Shown in pieces: positions 35,218 through 48,090 of a stretch of DNA of 64,000 nucleotides (the first letter of the stretch is position 1; every line of letters starts with the position of its first letter). The stretch lies in assembly GCF_000003195.3 (NCBI RefSeq), contig NW_018396411.1:143379-207378 (forward strand). The letters are read 5' to 3'. The notes under the pieces are model-generated. The model had not been told where the DNA came from and searched no databases. It saw only the letters and a list, made by a program, of their open reading frames with translations. The stretch is from Sorghum bicolor (taxonomy: Eukaryota > Streptophyta > Magnoliopsida > Poales > Poaceae). A program made the translations under genes and the position numbers.

Positions 35218-37060
35218 TGACGTGTGTCATATAGAATCTCACTTCGGTCTCTTTGGAGATAGTGTTAGTTTCGGTGCAAGATAGGTATACGGTTTGTGCC
35301 TAATGCACCATAGGCTAAGAAACTATTTTAGACACGTGATGGTACTTCTTGGTGAAGAGGCTCATGTGGAATCTTGGTTCTGTGTGTTTGGAGATAGTTC
35401 TAATCTTGATGCAAGATAGGTGCACAGTTTGCATGGAACATACTATATGCTAAGAAATCAATTTGGACACACCCGATGAAACTGTAGATGCACCCGATGG
35501 AACTACTAAATGAAGTGTATCATATGGAATCTCGCTTTGGTCCAGTTGGAGATAGTATTAGTTTTGGTGCAAGATAGTTGCATGGTTTGTGCCCAGTGCA
35601 CCATAGGCTCAGAAATCATTGTGGAAGTTCCCGATGGTACTCCTAGGTGAAGAGGCTCAAGTGAAAGCTCGGTTCGGTCTGTTTGGAGATAGTGCTAATC
35701 TTGATGAAAGATAGGTGTACGGTTTGCATGGAACATACCATATTCTCTAAAATCAATTTGGACGCACCCGATAGAACTCCTAGATAATGTGTGTCATATG
35801 GAATCTCGCTTCAATTTGTTTGGAGACAGTGTTAGTTTAGGTGCAAGATTGGTGCATGGTTTGCGCGTAATGCACCATAGGCTCAGAAACCATTATGGAA
35901 GCACCCGATGATAATCCTAGGTGAAGAGGCTCAAGTGGAAGGTCGGTTCGATCTGTTTGGAGATTGTGCTAATCTTGATGCAAGATAGGTGCACGGTTTG
36001 CATGGAACATACCATATGCTAAGAAATCCATTTGGACGCAACCCAATAGAACTCCTGGATGACATGTGTCATATAGAATCTCGCTTTGGTCTGTTTGGAG
36101 ATAGAGATAGTTTTGGTGCAAGATAGCTACACAGTTTGCCCCTAATGCATCATAGGCTAAGAAACCATTTTGGATGCACCTGATGATACTCCTAGGTAAA
36201 GGGGCTCAAGTGGAAGCTCAGTTTGCTTTCTTTGGAGATAGTGCTAATCTTGATGCAAGATAGGTGCACGAATTGCATCGAACGTACCATATGCTTAGAA
36301 ATATATTTGGAAGCACCCAATAGAACTCCTAGATGACGTGTGTCATATAGAATCTCACTTCGGTCTCTTTGGAGATAGTGTTAGTTTCGGTGCAAGATAG
36401 GTACACGGTTTGTGCCTAATGCACCATAGACTAAGAAACTATTTTCGACACACGCGATGGTACTCCTTGGTGAAGAGGCTCATGTGGAATCTTGGTTCTG
36501 TGTGTTTGGAGATAGTTTTAATCTTGATGCAAGATAGGTGCACGATTTGCATGGAACATACTATATGCTCAGAAATCAATTTGGACACACCCGATAGAAC
36601 TGTAGATGCACCCGATGGAACTACTAAATGAAGTGTATCATATGGAATCTCGCTTTGGTCCAGTTGGAGATAGTATTAGTTTTGGCGCAAGATAGTTGCA
36701 TGGTTTGCGCCCAGTGCACCATAGGCTCAGAAATCGTTGTGGAAGTTCCCGATGGTACTCCTAGGTGAAGAGGCTCAACTGAAAGCTCGGTTCGGTCTGT
36801 TTGGAGATAGTGCTAATCTCTATGAAAGATAGGTGTATGGTTTGCATGGAACATACCAAATTCTCAGAAATCAATTTGGACGCACCCGATAGAACACCTA
36901 GATCATGTGTGTCATATGGAATCTCGATTCAATCTGTTTGGAGACAGTGTTAGTTTAGGTGCAAGATTGGTGCATGGTTTGCGCATAATGCACCATAGGC
37001 TCAGAAACCATTATGGAAGCACCCGATGATAATCATAGGTGAAGAGACTCATGTGGAAGG
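35218..37060. repeat. Duplication E, right copy, mosaic
   Basis: Overall it pairs with 25790-27600, but between about 35450 and 35800 it carries variants of segment S instead: ATATGCTAAGAAATC, CTACTAAATGAAG and TAGATAATGTG, as at 16570, 16633 and 16905. This mixture points to gene conversion or serial unequal exchange. Confidence 0.65.
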
Positions 37061-38102
37061 TCGGTTCGATCTGTTTAGAGATAGTGCTAATCTTGATGCA
37101 AGATAGGTGCACGGTTTGCATGGAACATTCCATATGGTAAGAAATCCATTTGGACGCACCCCAATAGAACTACTGGATGACATGTGTCATACAGAATCTC
37201 GCTTTGGTCTGTTTGGAGACAGAGATAGTTTTGGTGCAAGATAGCTACACAGTTTGCACCTAATGCATCATAGGCTAAGAAACCTATTTGGATGCACCCG
37301 ATGATACTCCTAGGTAAAGGGGCTCAAGTGGAAGCTCAGTTTGCTTTGTTTGGAGATAGTGCTAATCTTGATGCAAGATAGGTGCACGAATTGCATCGAA
37401 CGTACCATATGCTTAGAAATATATTTGGAAGCACCGAATAGAACTCCTAGATGACGTGTGTCATTTAGAATCTCACTTCGGTCTCTTTGGAGATAGTGTT
37501 AGTTTCGGTGCAAGATAGGTACACAGTTTGTGCCTAATGCACCATAGGCTAAGAAACTATTTTGGACGCATGCGATGGTACTCCTTGGTGAAGAGGCTCA
37601 TGTGGAATCTTGGTTCTCTGTGTTTGGAGATAGTTCTAATCTTGATGCAAGATAGGTGCACGGTTTGCATGGAACATACTATATGCTCAGAAATCAATTG
37701 GGACACACCCGATGGAACTATAGATGCACCGAATGGAACTACTAGATGAAGTGTATCATATGGAATCTCGCTTTGGTCCAGTTGGAGATAGTATTAGTTT
37801 TGGTGCAAGATAGTTGCATGGTTTGTGCCCAGTGCACCATAGGCTCAGAAATCCTTGTGGAAGTTCCCGATGGTACTCCTAGGTGAAGAGGCTCAAGTGA
37901 AATCTCGGTTCGGTCTATTTGGAGATAGTGCTAATCTTGATGAAAGATAGGTGTACGGTTTGCATGGAACATACCATATTCTCTGAAATCAATTTGGACG
38001 CACCCGATATAATTCCTAGATCATGTGTGTGATATGGAATCTCGCTTCAATCTGTTTTGGAGACATTGCTAATTTTAGGTGCCAAAATTGGAGCATGGGT
38101 TT

Positions 38103-38515
38103 NNNNNNNNNNNNNNNNNNNNNNNNNNNNNNNNNNNNNNNNNNNNNNNNNNNNNNNNNNNNNNNNNNNNNNNNNNNNNNNNNNNNNNNNNNNNNNNNNN
38201 NNNNNNNNNNNNNNNNNNNNNNNNNNNNNNNNNNNNNNNNNNNNNNNNNNNNNNNNNNNNNNNNNNNNNNNNNNNNNNNNNNNNNNNNNNNNNNNNNNNN
38301 NNNNNNNNNNNNNNNNNNNNNNNNNNNNNNNNNNNNNNNNNNNNNNNNNNNNNNNNNNNNNNNNNNNNNNNNNNNNNNNNNNNNNNNNNNNNNNNNNNNN
38401 NNNNNNNNNNNNNNNNNNNNNNNNNNNNNNNNNNNNNNNNNNNNNNNNNNNNNNNNNNNNNNNNNNNNNNNNNNNNNNNNNNNNNNNNNNNNNNNNNNNN
38501 NNNNNNNNNNNNNNN
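38103..38515. other. Assembly gap (413 N)
   Basis: Runs of N. The b-anchor spacing across it is 1109 bp instead of 1118, and the duplicate copy has about 422 bp over the same interval (29498-29919), so the gap size is nearly correct. Three 137-bp monomers are expected inside. The last ~50 bases before the gap look error-rich. Confidence 0.98.
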
Positions 38516-40697
38516 CTATGCTTAGAAATATATTTGGAAGCACCGAATAGAACTCCTACATGACGTGTGTCATATAGAATCTCACTTCGGTCTCTTTGGA
38601 GATAGAGTTAGTTTTGGTGCAAGATAGGTACACGGTTTGTGCCTAATGCACCGTAGGCTAAGAAACTATTTTGGACGCACGCGATGGTACTCCTTGGTGA
38701 AGAGGCTCATGTGGAATCTTGGTTCTATGTTTGGAGATAGTTCTAATCTTGATGCAAGATAGGTGCACGGTTTGCATGGAACATACTATATGCTCAGAAA
38801 TCAATTTGGACACATCCGATGGAACTGTAGATGCACCCGATGGAACTACTAGATGAAGTGTATCATATGGAATCTCGCTTTGGTCCAGTTGGAGATAGTA
38901 TTAGTTTTGGTGCAAGATAGTCGCATGGTTTGTGCCCAGTGCACCATAGCCTCAGAAATCGTTGTGGAAGTTCCCGATGGCACCATAGTCTATTTGGAGA
39001 TAGTGCTAATCTTGATGAAAGATAGGTGTACGGTTTGCATGGAACATACCATATTCTTAGAAATCAATTTGGACGCACCCGATAGAACACCTAGATCATG
39101 TGTGTCATATGGAATCTCGCTTCAATCTATTTGGAGACAGTGTTAGTTTAGGTGCAAGATTGGTGCATGGTTTGCGCATAATGCACCATAGGCTCAGAAA
39201 CCATTATGGAAGCACCCGATGATAATCCTAGGTGTAGAGGCTCAAGTGGAAGGTCGGTTCGATTTGTTTGGAGATAGTGCTAATCTTGATGCAAGATAGG
39301 TGCACGGTTTGCATGGAACATACCATATGCTAAGAAATCCATTTGGACGCACCCCATTAGAACTCCTGGATGACATGTGTCATATAGATTCTCACTTTGG
39401 TCTGTTTGGAGACAGAGCTAGTTTTGGTGCAAGATAGGTACACAGTTTGCGCCTAATGCATCATAGCCTAAGAAACCATTTTGGATGCACCCGATGATAC
39501 TCCTGGGTAAAGGGGCTCAAGTGGAAGCTCAATTTGCTTTGTTTGGAGATAGTGCTAATCTAGATGCAAGATAGGTGCACGAATTGCATCGAACGTACCA
39601 TATGCTTCGAAATATATTTGGAAGCACCCAATAGAACTCCTAGATGACGTGTGTCATATAGAATCTCACCTCGGCCTCTTTGGAGATAGTGTTAGTTTTA
39701 GTGCAAGATAGGTACATGGTTTGTGCCTAATGCACCATAGGCTAAGGAACTAGTTTGGACGCACGCGATGGTACTCCTTGGTGAAGAGGCTCATGTGGAA
39801 TCTTGGTTCTGTGTGTTTGGAGATAGTTCTAATCTTGATGCAAGATAGGTGCACGGTTTGCATGGAACATACCATATGCTCGGAAATCAATTTGGACAAA
39901 CCCGATGGAACTGTAGATGCACCCGATGGAACTACTAGATGAAGTGTATCATATGGAATCTCGTTTTGGTCTGTTTGGAGACAGAGTTAGTTTTGGTGCA
40001 AGATAGGTGCACAGTTGGTGCCTAATGCATCATAGGCTAAGAAACCATTTTGGATGCACCAGATTATACTCCTGGGTAAAGGCGCTCAAGTGGAAGCTCC
40101 GTTTGCTTTGTTTTGAGATAGTGCTAATCTTGATGCAAGATAGGTGCACGAATTGCATCGAACGTACCATATGCTTCGAAATATATTTTGAAGCACCCAA
40201 TAGAACTCCTAGAATTACGTGTGTCATATAGAATCTTACTTCGGTCTCTTTGGAGATAGTGTTAGTTTCGGTGCAAGATAGGTACACGGTTTGTGCCTCA
40301 TGCACCATAGGCTAAGAAACTGTTTTGGACACACGCGATGGTACTCCTTGGTGAAGGGGCTCATGTGGAATCTTGGTTATGTCTGTTTAGAGATAGTTCT
40401 AATCTTGATGCAAGATAGGTGCACGGTTTGCATGGGATATACCATATGCTCATAAATCAATTTGGACACACCTGATGGAACTGTAGATGCACCCGATGGA
40501 CTACTACTAGATGAAGTGTATCATATGGAATCTTGTTTCAGTCTAGTTGGAGATAGTATTAGTTTCGGTGCAAGATAAGTGCATGGTTTGTGCCTAGTGC
40601 ACCATAGGCTGAGAAACCGTTGCGGAAGTTACCGATGGTACTCCTAGGTGAAGAGGATCAAGTGAAAGCTCGGTTTGGTCTGTTTGGAGATAGTGCT

Positions 40698-41778
40698 TGT
40701 CGGCGTCTACAGTCGTGGTCTAGACACAAACGAGTATTAGTATGCGTGACTACCTAAGCCCGGATGGTGATGCAAGTGAAACAAAGAGAATTTATACTGG
40801 TTCGGGCTAATTATGCCCTACGTCCAATGAGATCGGGGTTCTGTATTGACTTGCACCCAAAGGTGCTTGTAGTAGAGGAGTACAAGCAGGTTGCGAGAGA
40901 GGGCTAAGTCCCAGGTCTCGGCTTTGTGTGGTGGACAGAGTGCTGGCTGCTACTCTATGCGTGAACTAGCTTGGAGCCGTGAAGTGTGTGCGTGTGTGTT
41001 ATGTGGTTGAACTTGTTCGTGAACCCCCTATCCTGGTCGTGAGCCCTGTCTCCCCTTTTATAGCCCCAAGGGGAGGCAGGTATTTACATGAGGGATTGGA
41101 GATTTCCTCTGCTGAGGGGAGGAGCGACAGTCCCGACCCTGTAGAAGCTTGCCCATCCTGTCCTTGAGGCATGGTTGATAGCATGGCTGCTCCTGTGGAG
41201 GGTTACCGAGCCCTGTTGGAGTCGTGGGGGTCGGATCGGCGATACTACAGCCTGTCATGTTAACAGTGAGAGAAGACAGCAAATAGTGACACTAGTTAAT
41301 CTCTCCCATTCCTCTTTACTGTGGGGCGGTACACCACAGTGAAAGACGTGAGGTCACACAGTGAAAGAGGTAAGGTTGCAGTGCTCAGGGTGGTTGGAAT
41401 AGTCGCCAACACGCCCTGCTGCGATATGGGAGTCACTGCGTCTGTCACGTCGTGAGTACGGGCGTCGTGCGTCGGAAGACTTGCTCTGACCGGGCGAAGT
41501 GGCGTTGGCGCCCGAGCCTTAGAGGGGTCGGGCAAGACGGAATTTACACCCGAGGCCAAGGGGGTCGGGCGAGGCGGTGTCTGCGTCCGAGCCCTAGGGG
41601 GGTCGGGCGAGACGGAACTCGCGCCCGAGGCCAAGGGGTCGGGCGAGCCGTGATTTGGGCCCGAGATCGAGGAGACAGATGTGCTGGGGCCCGCGTCCTG
41701 ATGATTGTAGATGGTTTAGTTCGGATTTTGCGATTTTTATTGCTCTGATTTGGGTATCCCTTTTTATGGTACCCAACA
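40698..41778 (-). mobile_element. Solo LTR, copy 2 (duplicated with its flanks)
   Basis: 1081 bp, with the same termini as 32102-33181 and the same GTGCT flanks (40693-40697 and 41779-41783). Differences seen: one base near 40711, one additional G near 41071, one base near 41687. An identical target duplication and shared flanking satellite for kilobases show that it was copied by segmental duplication, not by a second insertion. Confidence 0.9.
41054..41062 (-). promoter_or_regulatory. TATA box of solo LTR copy 2
   Basis: The same minus-strand TATAAAAGG as at 32458-32466, offset 8596 bp. The added G lies just beyond it. Confidence 0.65.
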
Positions 41779-44700
41779 GTGCTAATCTTGATGCAAGATA
41801 GGTGTACGGTTTGCATGGAACATACCATATTCTCGGAAATCAATTTGGACGCACCCGATAGAACTCCTAGATCATGTGTGTCATATGGAATCTTGCTTCC
41901 ATCTGTTTGGAGACAGTGTTAGTTTAGGTGCAAGATTGGTGCATGGTTTGTGCATAATGCACCATAGGCTCGGAAACCATTATGGAAGCACCAGATAATA
42001 CTCCTAGGTGAAGAGGCTCAAGTGGAAGGTCGGTTCGATCTATTTGGAGATAGTGCTAATCTTGATGCAAGATAGGTGCACGGATTGCACGGAACATACC
42101 ATATGCTAAGAAATCCATTTGGACGCATCCCAATAGAACTCCTAGATGACATGTGTCATATGGAATCTCGCTTTGCTCTGTTTGGAGACAGAGTAAGTTT
42201 TGGTGCAAGGTAGGTACACAGTTTGCGCCTAATGCATCATAGGCTAAGAAACCATTTTGGATGCACCCGATGATAATCCTAGGTGAAGAGGCTCAAGTGG
42301 AAGGTCGGTTCGATCTGTTTGGAGATTGTGCTAATCTTGATGCAAGATAGGTGCACGGTTTGCATGGAACATACCATATGCTAAGAAATCCATTTGGACG
42401 CACCCCAATAGAACTCCTGGATGACATGTGTCATATAGAATCTCGCTTTGGTCTGTTTGGAGACAGAGATAGTTTTGGTGCAAGATAGCTACACAGTTTG
42501 TACCTAATGCATCATAGGCTAAGAAACCATTTTGGATGCACCTGATGATACTCCTAGGTAAAGGGGCTCAAGTGGAAGCTCAGTTTGCTTTGTTTGGAGA
42601 TAGTGCTAATCTTGATGCAAGATAGGTGCAGGAATTGCATTGAACGTACCATATGCTTAGAAATATATTTGGAAGCACCGAATAGAACTCCTAGATGACG
42701 TGTGTCATATAGAATCTCACTTCGGTCTCTTTGGAGATAGTGTTAGTTTCGGTGCAAGATAGGTACACTGTTTGTGCCTAATGCACCATAGGCTAAGAAA
42801 CTATTTTGGACACACGCGATGGTACTCCTTGGTGAAGAGGCTCATGTGGAATCTTGGTTTTGTGTGTTTGGAGATAGTTTTAATCTTGATGCAAGATAGG
42901 TGCACGATTTGCATGGAACATACTATATGCTCAGAAATCAATTTGGACACACCCGATGGAACTATAGATGCACCCAATGGAACTATTAGATGAAGTGTAT
43001 CATATGGAATCTCGCTTTGGTCCAGTTGGAGATTGTATTAGTTTTGGTGCAAGATAGTTGCATGGTTTGTGCCCAGTGCACCATAGGCTCAGAAATCGTT
43101 GTGGAAGTTCCCGATGGTACTCCTAGGTGAAGAGGCTCAAGTGAAATCTCGGTTCGGTCTGTTTGGGGATAGTGCTAATCTTGATGAAAGATAGGTGTAT
43201 GGTTTGCATGGAACATACCAAATTCTCAGAAAAATCAATTTGAACGCATCCGATAGAACACCTAGATCATGTGTGTCATACGGAATCTCGCTTCAATCTA
43301 TTTGGAGACAGTGTTATTTTAGGTGCAAGATTGGTGCATGGTTTGCGCATAATGCACCATAGGCTCAGAAACCATTATGGAAGCACCCGATGATAATACT
43401 AGGTGAAGAGGCTCATGTGGAAGGTCGGTTCGATATGTTTGGAGATAGTGCTAATCTTGATGCAAGATAGTTGCACGGTTTGCATGGAACATACCATATG
43501 CTAAGAAATCCATTTGGACGCACACCAATAGAACTCCTAGATGACATGTGTCATATAGAATCTCGCTTTGGTCTGTTTGGAGGCAGAGTTAGTTTCGGTG
43601 CAAGATAGGTACACAGTTTGCGCCTAATGCATCATAGGCTAAGAAACCATTTTGGATGCACCCGATGATACTCCTAGGTAAAGAGGCTCAAGTGGAAGCT
43701 CAGTTTGCTTTGTTTGGAGATAGTGCTAATCTTGATGCAAGATAGGTGCACGAATTGCATCGAACGTACCATATGCTTAGAAATATATTTGGAAGCACCG
43801 AATAGAACTCCTAGATGACGTGTGTCATTTAGAATCTCACTTCGGTCTCTTTGGAGATAGTGTTAGTTTCGGTGCAAGATAGGTACACAGTTTGTGCCTA
43901 ATGCACCATAGGCTAAGAAACTATTTTCGACGCATGCGATGGTACTCCTTGGTGAAGAGGCTCATGTGGAATCTTGGTTCTCTGTGTTTGGAGATAGTTC
44001 TAATCTTGATGCAAGATAGGTGCACGGTTTGCATGGAACATACTATATGCTCAGAAATCAATTGGGACACACCCGATGGAACTATAGATGCACCCAATGG
44101 AACTACTAGATGAAGTGTATCATATGGAATCTCGCTTTGGTCCAGTTGGAGATTGTATTAGTTTTGGTGCAAGATAGTTGCATGGTTTGTGCCCAGTGCA
44201 CCATAGGCTCAGAAATCGTTGTGGAAGTTCCCGATGGTACTCCTAGGTGAAGAGGCTCAAGTGAAATCTCGGTTCGGTCTGTTTGGGGATAGTGCTAATC
44301 TTGATGAAAGATTGGTGTACGGTTTGCATGGAACATACCATATTCTCTGAAATCAATTTGGACGCACCCGATAGAACTCCTAGATCATGTGTGTCATATG
44401 GAATCTCGCTTCAATCTGTTTGGAGACAGTGTTAGTTTAGGTGCAAGATTGGTGCATGGTTTGCGCATAATGCACCAAAGGCTCAGAAACCATTATGGTA
44501 GCACCCGATGATAATCCAAGGTGAAGAGGCTCAAGTGGAAGATTTGTTCGATCTGTTTGGAGATAGTGCTAATCTTGATGCAAGATAGGTGCACGGTTTG
44601 CATGGAACATACCATATGCTAAGAAATCCATTTGGACGCACGCCAATAGAACTCCTGGATGACATGTGTCATATAGAATCTCGCTTTAGTTTGTTTGGAG

Positions 44701-47700
44701 ACAGAGATAGTTTTGGTGTAAGATAGCTACACAGTTTGCACCTAATGCATCATAGGCTAAGAAACATATTTGGATGCACCCGATGATACTCCTAGGTAAA
44801 GGGGCTCAAGTGGAAGCTCAGTTTGCTTTGTTTGGAGATAGTGCTAATCTTGATGCAAGATAGGTGCACAAATTGCATCGAACGTACCATATGCTTAGAA
44901 ATATATTTGGAAGCACCGAATAGAACTCCTACATGACGTGTGTCATATAGAATCTCACTTCGGTCTCTTTGGAGATAGAGTTAGTTTTGGTGCAAGATAG
45001 GTACATGGTTTGTGCCTAATGCACCGTAGGCTAAGAAACTATTTTGGACGCACGCGATGGTACTCCTTGGTGAAGAGGCTCATGTGGAATCTTGGTTCTA
45101 TGTTTGGAGATAGTTCTAATCTTGATGCAAGATAGGTGCACGGTTTGCATGGAACATACTATATGCTCAGAAATCAATTTGGACACATCCGATGGAACTG
45201 TAGATGCACCCGATGGAACTACTAGATGAAATGTATCATATGGAATCTCGCTTTGGTCCAGTTGGAGATAGTATTAGTTTTGGTGCAAGATAGTTGCATG
45301 GTTTGTGCCCAGTGCACCATAGCCTCAGAAATCGTTGTGGAAGTTCCCGATGGTACTCCTAGGTGAAGAGGCTCAAGTGAAAGCTTGGTTCGGTCTATTT
45401 GGAGATAGTGCTAATCTTGATGAAAGATAGGTGTACGGTTTGCATGGAACATACCATATTCTTAGAAATCAATTTGGACGCACCCGATAGAACACCTAGA
45501 TCATGTGTGTCATATGGAATCTCGCTTCAATCTATTTGGAGACAGTGTTAGTTTAGGTGCAAGATTGGTGCATGGTTTGCGCATAATGCACCATAGGCTC
45601 GGAAACGATTATGGAAGCACCTGATAATACTCCTAGGTGAAGAGGCTCAAGTGGAAGGTCGGTTCGATCTGTTTGGAGATAGTGCTAATCTTGATGCAAG
45701 ATAGGTGCACGGTTTGCACGGAACATACCATATGCTAAGAAATCCATTTGGACGCATCCCAATAGAACTCCTAGATGACATGTGTCATATGGAATCTCGC
45801 TTTGGTCTGTTTGGAGACAGAGTAAGTTTTGGTGCAAGGTAGGTACACAGTTTGCGCCTAATGCATCATAGGCTAAGAAACCATTTTGGATGCACCCGAT
45901 GATACTCCTGGGTAAAGGGGCTCAAGTGGAAGCTCAGTTTGCTTTGTTTGGAGATAGTGCTAATCTTGATGCAAGATAGGTGCACGAATTGCATCGAACA
46001 TACCATATGCTTAGAAATATATTTGGAAGCACCCAATAGAACTCCTAGATGACGTGTGTCATATAGAATCTCAATTCGGTCTCTTTGGAGATAGTGTTAG
46101 TTTCGGTTATAGATAGGTATACTGTTTGTGCCTAATGCACCATAGGCTAAGAAACTATTTTGGACGCACACGATGGTACTCGTTGGTGAAGAGGCCCAAG
46201 TGGAATCTTGGTTCTGTCTGTTTGGAGATAGTTCTAATCTTGATGCAAGATAGGTGCACGGTTTGCATGGAACATACCATATGCTCGAAAATCAATTTGG
46301 ACAAACCCGATGGAACTGTAGATGCACCCGATGGAACTACTAGATGAAGTGTATCATATAGAATCTCGCTTCAGTCCAGTTAGATATAGTATTAGTTTCG
46401 GTGCAAGATAGTTGCATGGTTTGTGCCCAGTGCACCATAGGCTCAGAAATCGTTGTGGAAGTTCCTAATGGTACTCCTAGGTGAAGAGGCTCAAGTGAAA
46501 GCTCGGTTCGGTCTGTTTGGAGATAGTGCTAATCTTGATGAAAGATAGGTGTACGGTTTGAATGAGCCTAATGCACCATAGGCTAAGAAACTGTTTTGGA
46601 CGCACGCGATGGTACTCCTTGGTGAAGAGGCTCATGTGGAATCTTGGTTCTGTCTGTTTGGAGATAGTTCTAATCTTGATGCAAGATAGGTGCATAGTTT
46701 GCATGGAACATACTATATGCTCTGAAATCAATTTGGACACACTCGATGGAAGTATAGACGCACCCGATGGAACTGCTAGATGAAGTGTATCATATGGAAT
46801 CTCGCTTCAGTCCAGTCTGCGATAGTATTAGTTTCGATGCAAGATAGGTGCATGGTTTGTGCCCAGTGCACCATAGGCTCTGAAACCGTTGTGTTAGTTC
46901 CCGATGGTATTCCTAGGTGAAGAGGCTCAAGTGAAAGCTCGGTTCGGTCTGTTTGGAGATAATGCTAATCTTGATGCAAGATAGGTGTACGATTTGCATG
47001 GAACATACCATATTCTCGGAAATCATATTGGACGCACCTGATAGAACTCCTAGATCATGTGTGTCATATGGAATCTTGCTCTAATCTGTTTGGAGACAGT
47101 GTTAGTTTAGGTGCAAGATTGGTGCATGGTTTGCACATAATGCACCATAGGCTTGGAAACCATTATGGAAGCACCCGATAATACTCCTAGGTCAAGAGGC
47201 TCAAGTGGAAGGTCGGTTCGATCTGTTTGGAGATAGTGCTATTCTTGATGCAATATAGGTACACGGTTTGCATGGAACATACCATATGCTCAGAAATCCA
47301 TTTGGACGCACCCCAATAGAACTCCTAGATGACATGTGTCATATGGAATCTCGCTTCGGTCTGTTTGGAGACAGAGTTAGTTTTGGTGCAGGATAGGTAC
47401 ACAGTTTGTGCCAAATGCATCATAGGCTAAGAAACCATTTTGGATGCACCCGATGATACTCCTGGGTAAAGAGGCTCAAGTGGAAGCTCAGTTTGCTTTT
47501 GTTTGGTGATAGTGCTAATCTTGATGCAAGATCTGTGCATGAATTGCATGGAACGAACCATATGCTTCAAAATATATTTGGACGCACCCAATAGAACTCC
47601 TAGATGACGTGTGTCATATAGAATCTCACTTCGGTCTCTTTGGGGATAGTGTTAGTTTCGGTGCAAGATAGGTACACGGTTTGTGCCTAATGCACCATAG

Positions 47701-48090
47701 GCTAAGAAACTATTTTGGACGCACGCGATGGTACTCCTTATTGAAGAGGCTCATGTGGAATCTTGGTTCTTTCTGTTTGGAGATAGTTCTAATCTTGATG
47801 CAAGATAGTTGCACGGTTTGCATGGAACATACCATATGCTCAGAAATAAATTTGGACAAACCCGATGGACTGTAGATGCACCCGATGGAACTACTAGATG
47901 AAGTGTATCATATGGAATCTCGCTTCGGTCCAGTTGGAGATAGTATTAGTTTCGGTGCAAGATAGTTGCATGGTTTGTGCCCAGTGCACCATAGGCACAG
48001 AAATCGTTGTGGAAGTTCCCGACGGTACTCCTAGGTGAAGAGGCTCAAGTGAAAGCTCAGTTCGGTCTGTTTGGAGATAGTGCTAATCTT
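41779..48090. repeat. 8-mer HOR satellite array, more diverged
   Basis: b anchors at 42772, 43892, 45010, 46126 and 47681. 43.8-44.3 kb shares private variants with 37.4-37.95 kb (GCATGCGATGG). 44.3-45.5 kb is a third relative of 29.3-30.5 kb that lacks the 32-bp deletion. Near 46558 an e monomer start is fused to a b monomer (GTTTGAATGAGCCTAATG), so d is followed by b and two Y-class monomers are adjacent. Divergence rises towards 48 kb. Confidence 0.87.
48086..48090. other. Target site duplication ATCTT, left copy
   Basis: ATCTT before TGTAATAG; repeated at 52599-52603 after ...GTGTTACA. Confidence 0.9.

Larger units (their letters stand above)
33182..40697. repeat. 8-mer HOR satellite array between the two solo LTR copies
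   Basis: b anchors at 34175, 35293, 36410, 37528, 38637, 39721 and 40291 (spacings 1118, 1117, 1118, 1109 across the gap, 1084, 570). The left part includes an h/f hybrid near 33670 and one additional g-h dimer. The 1084 and 570 spacings repeat those at 30041-31695, because this stretch holds the right half of an 8.6-kb duplication. A sequence gap lies at 38103-38515. Confidence 0.88.
37061..43800. repeat. Segmental duplication D, right copy (partner 28751-35215)
   Basis: Carries the same private variants as the left copy, for example GTTTAGAGATAG with the nearby ATTCCATATGGTAAG at the left end and the 32-bp deletion near 38980. It also has the same solo LTR in the same position with the same GTGCT duplication. 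The only assembly gap in the window falls inside it. Confidence 0.83.

Noticed and set aside
38016..38563. Long frames across 38103-38515
   Set aside because: They are translations of N.
40698..41778. Independent second insertion of the GTGCT solo LTR
   Set aside because: The target duplication and kilobases of flanking satellite are identical to copy 1, so segmental duplication explains it.
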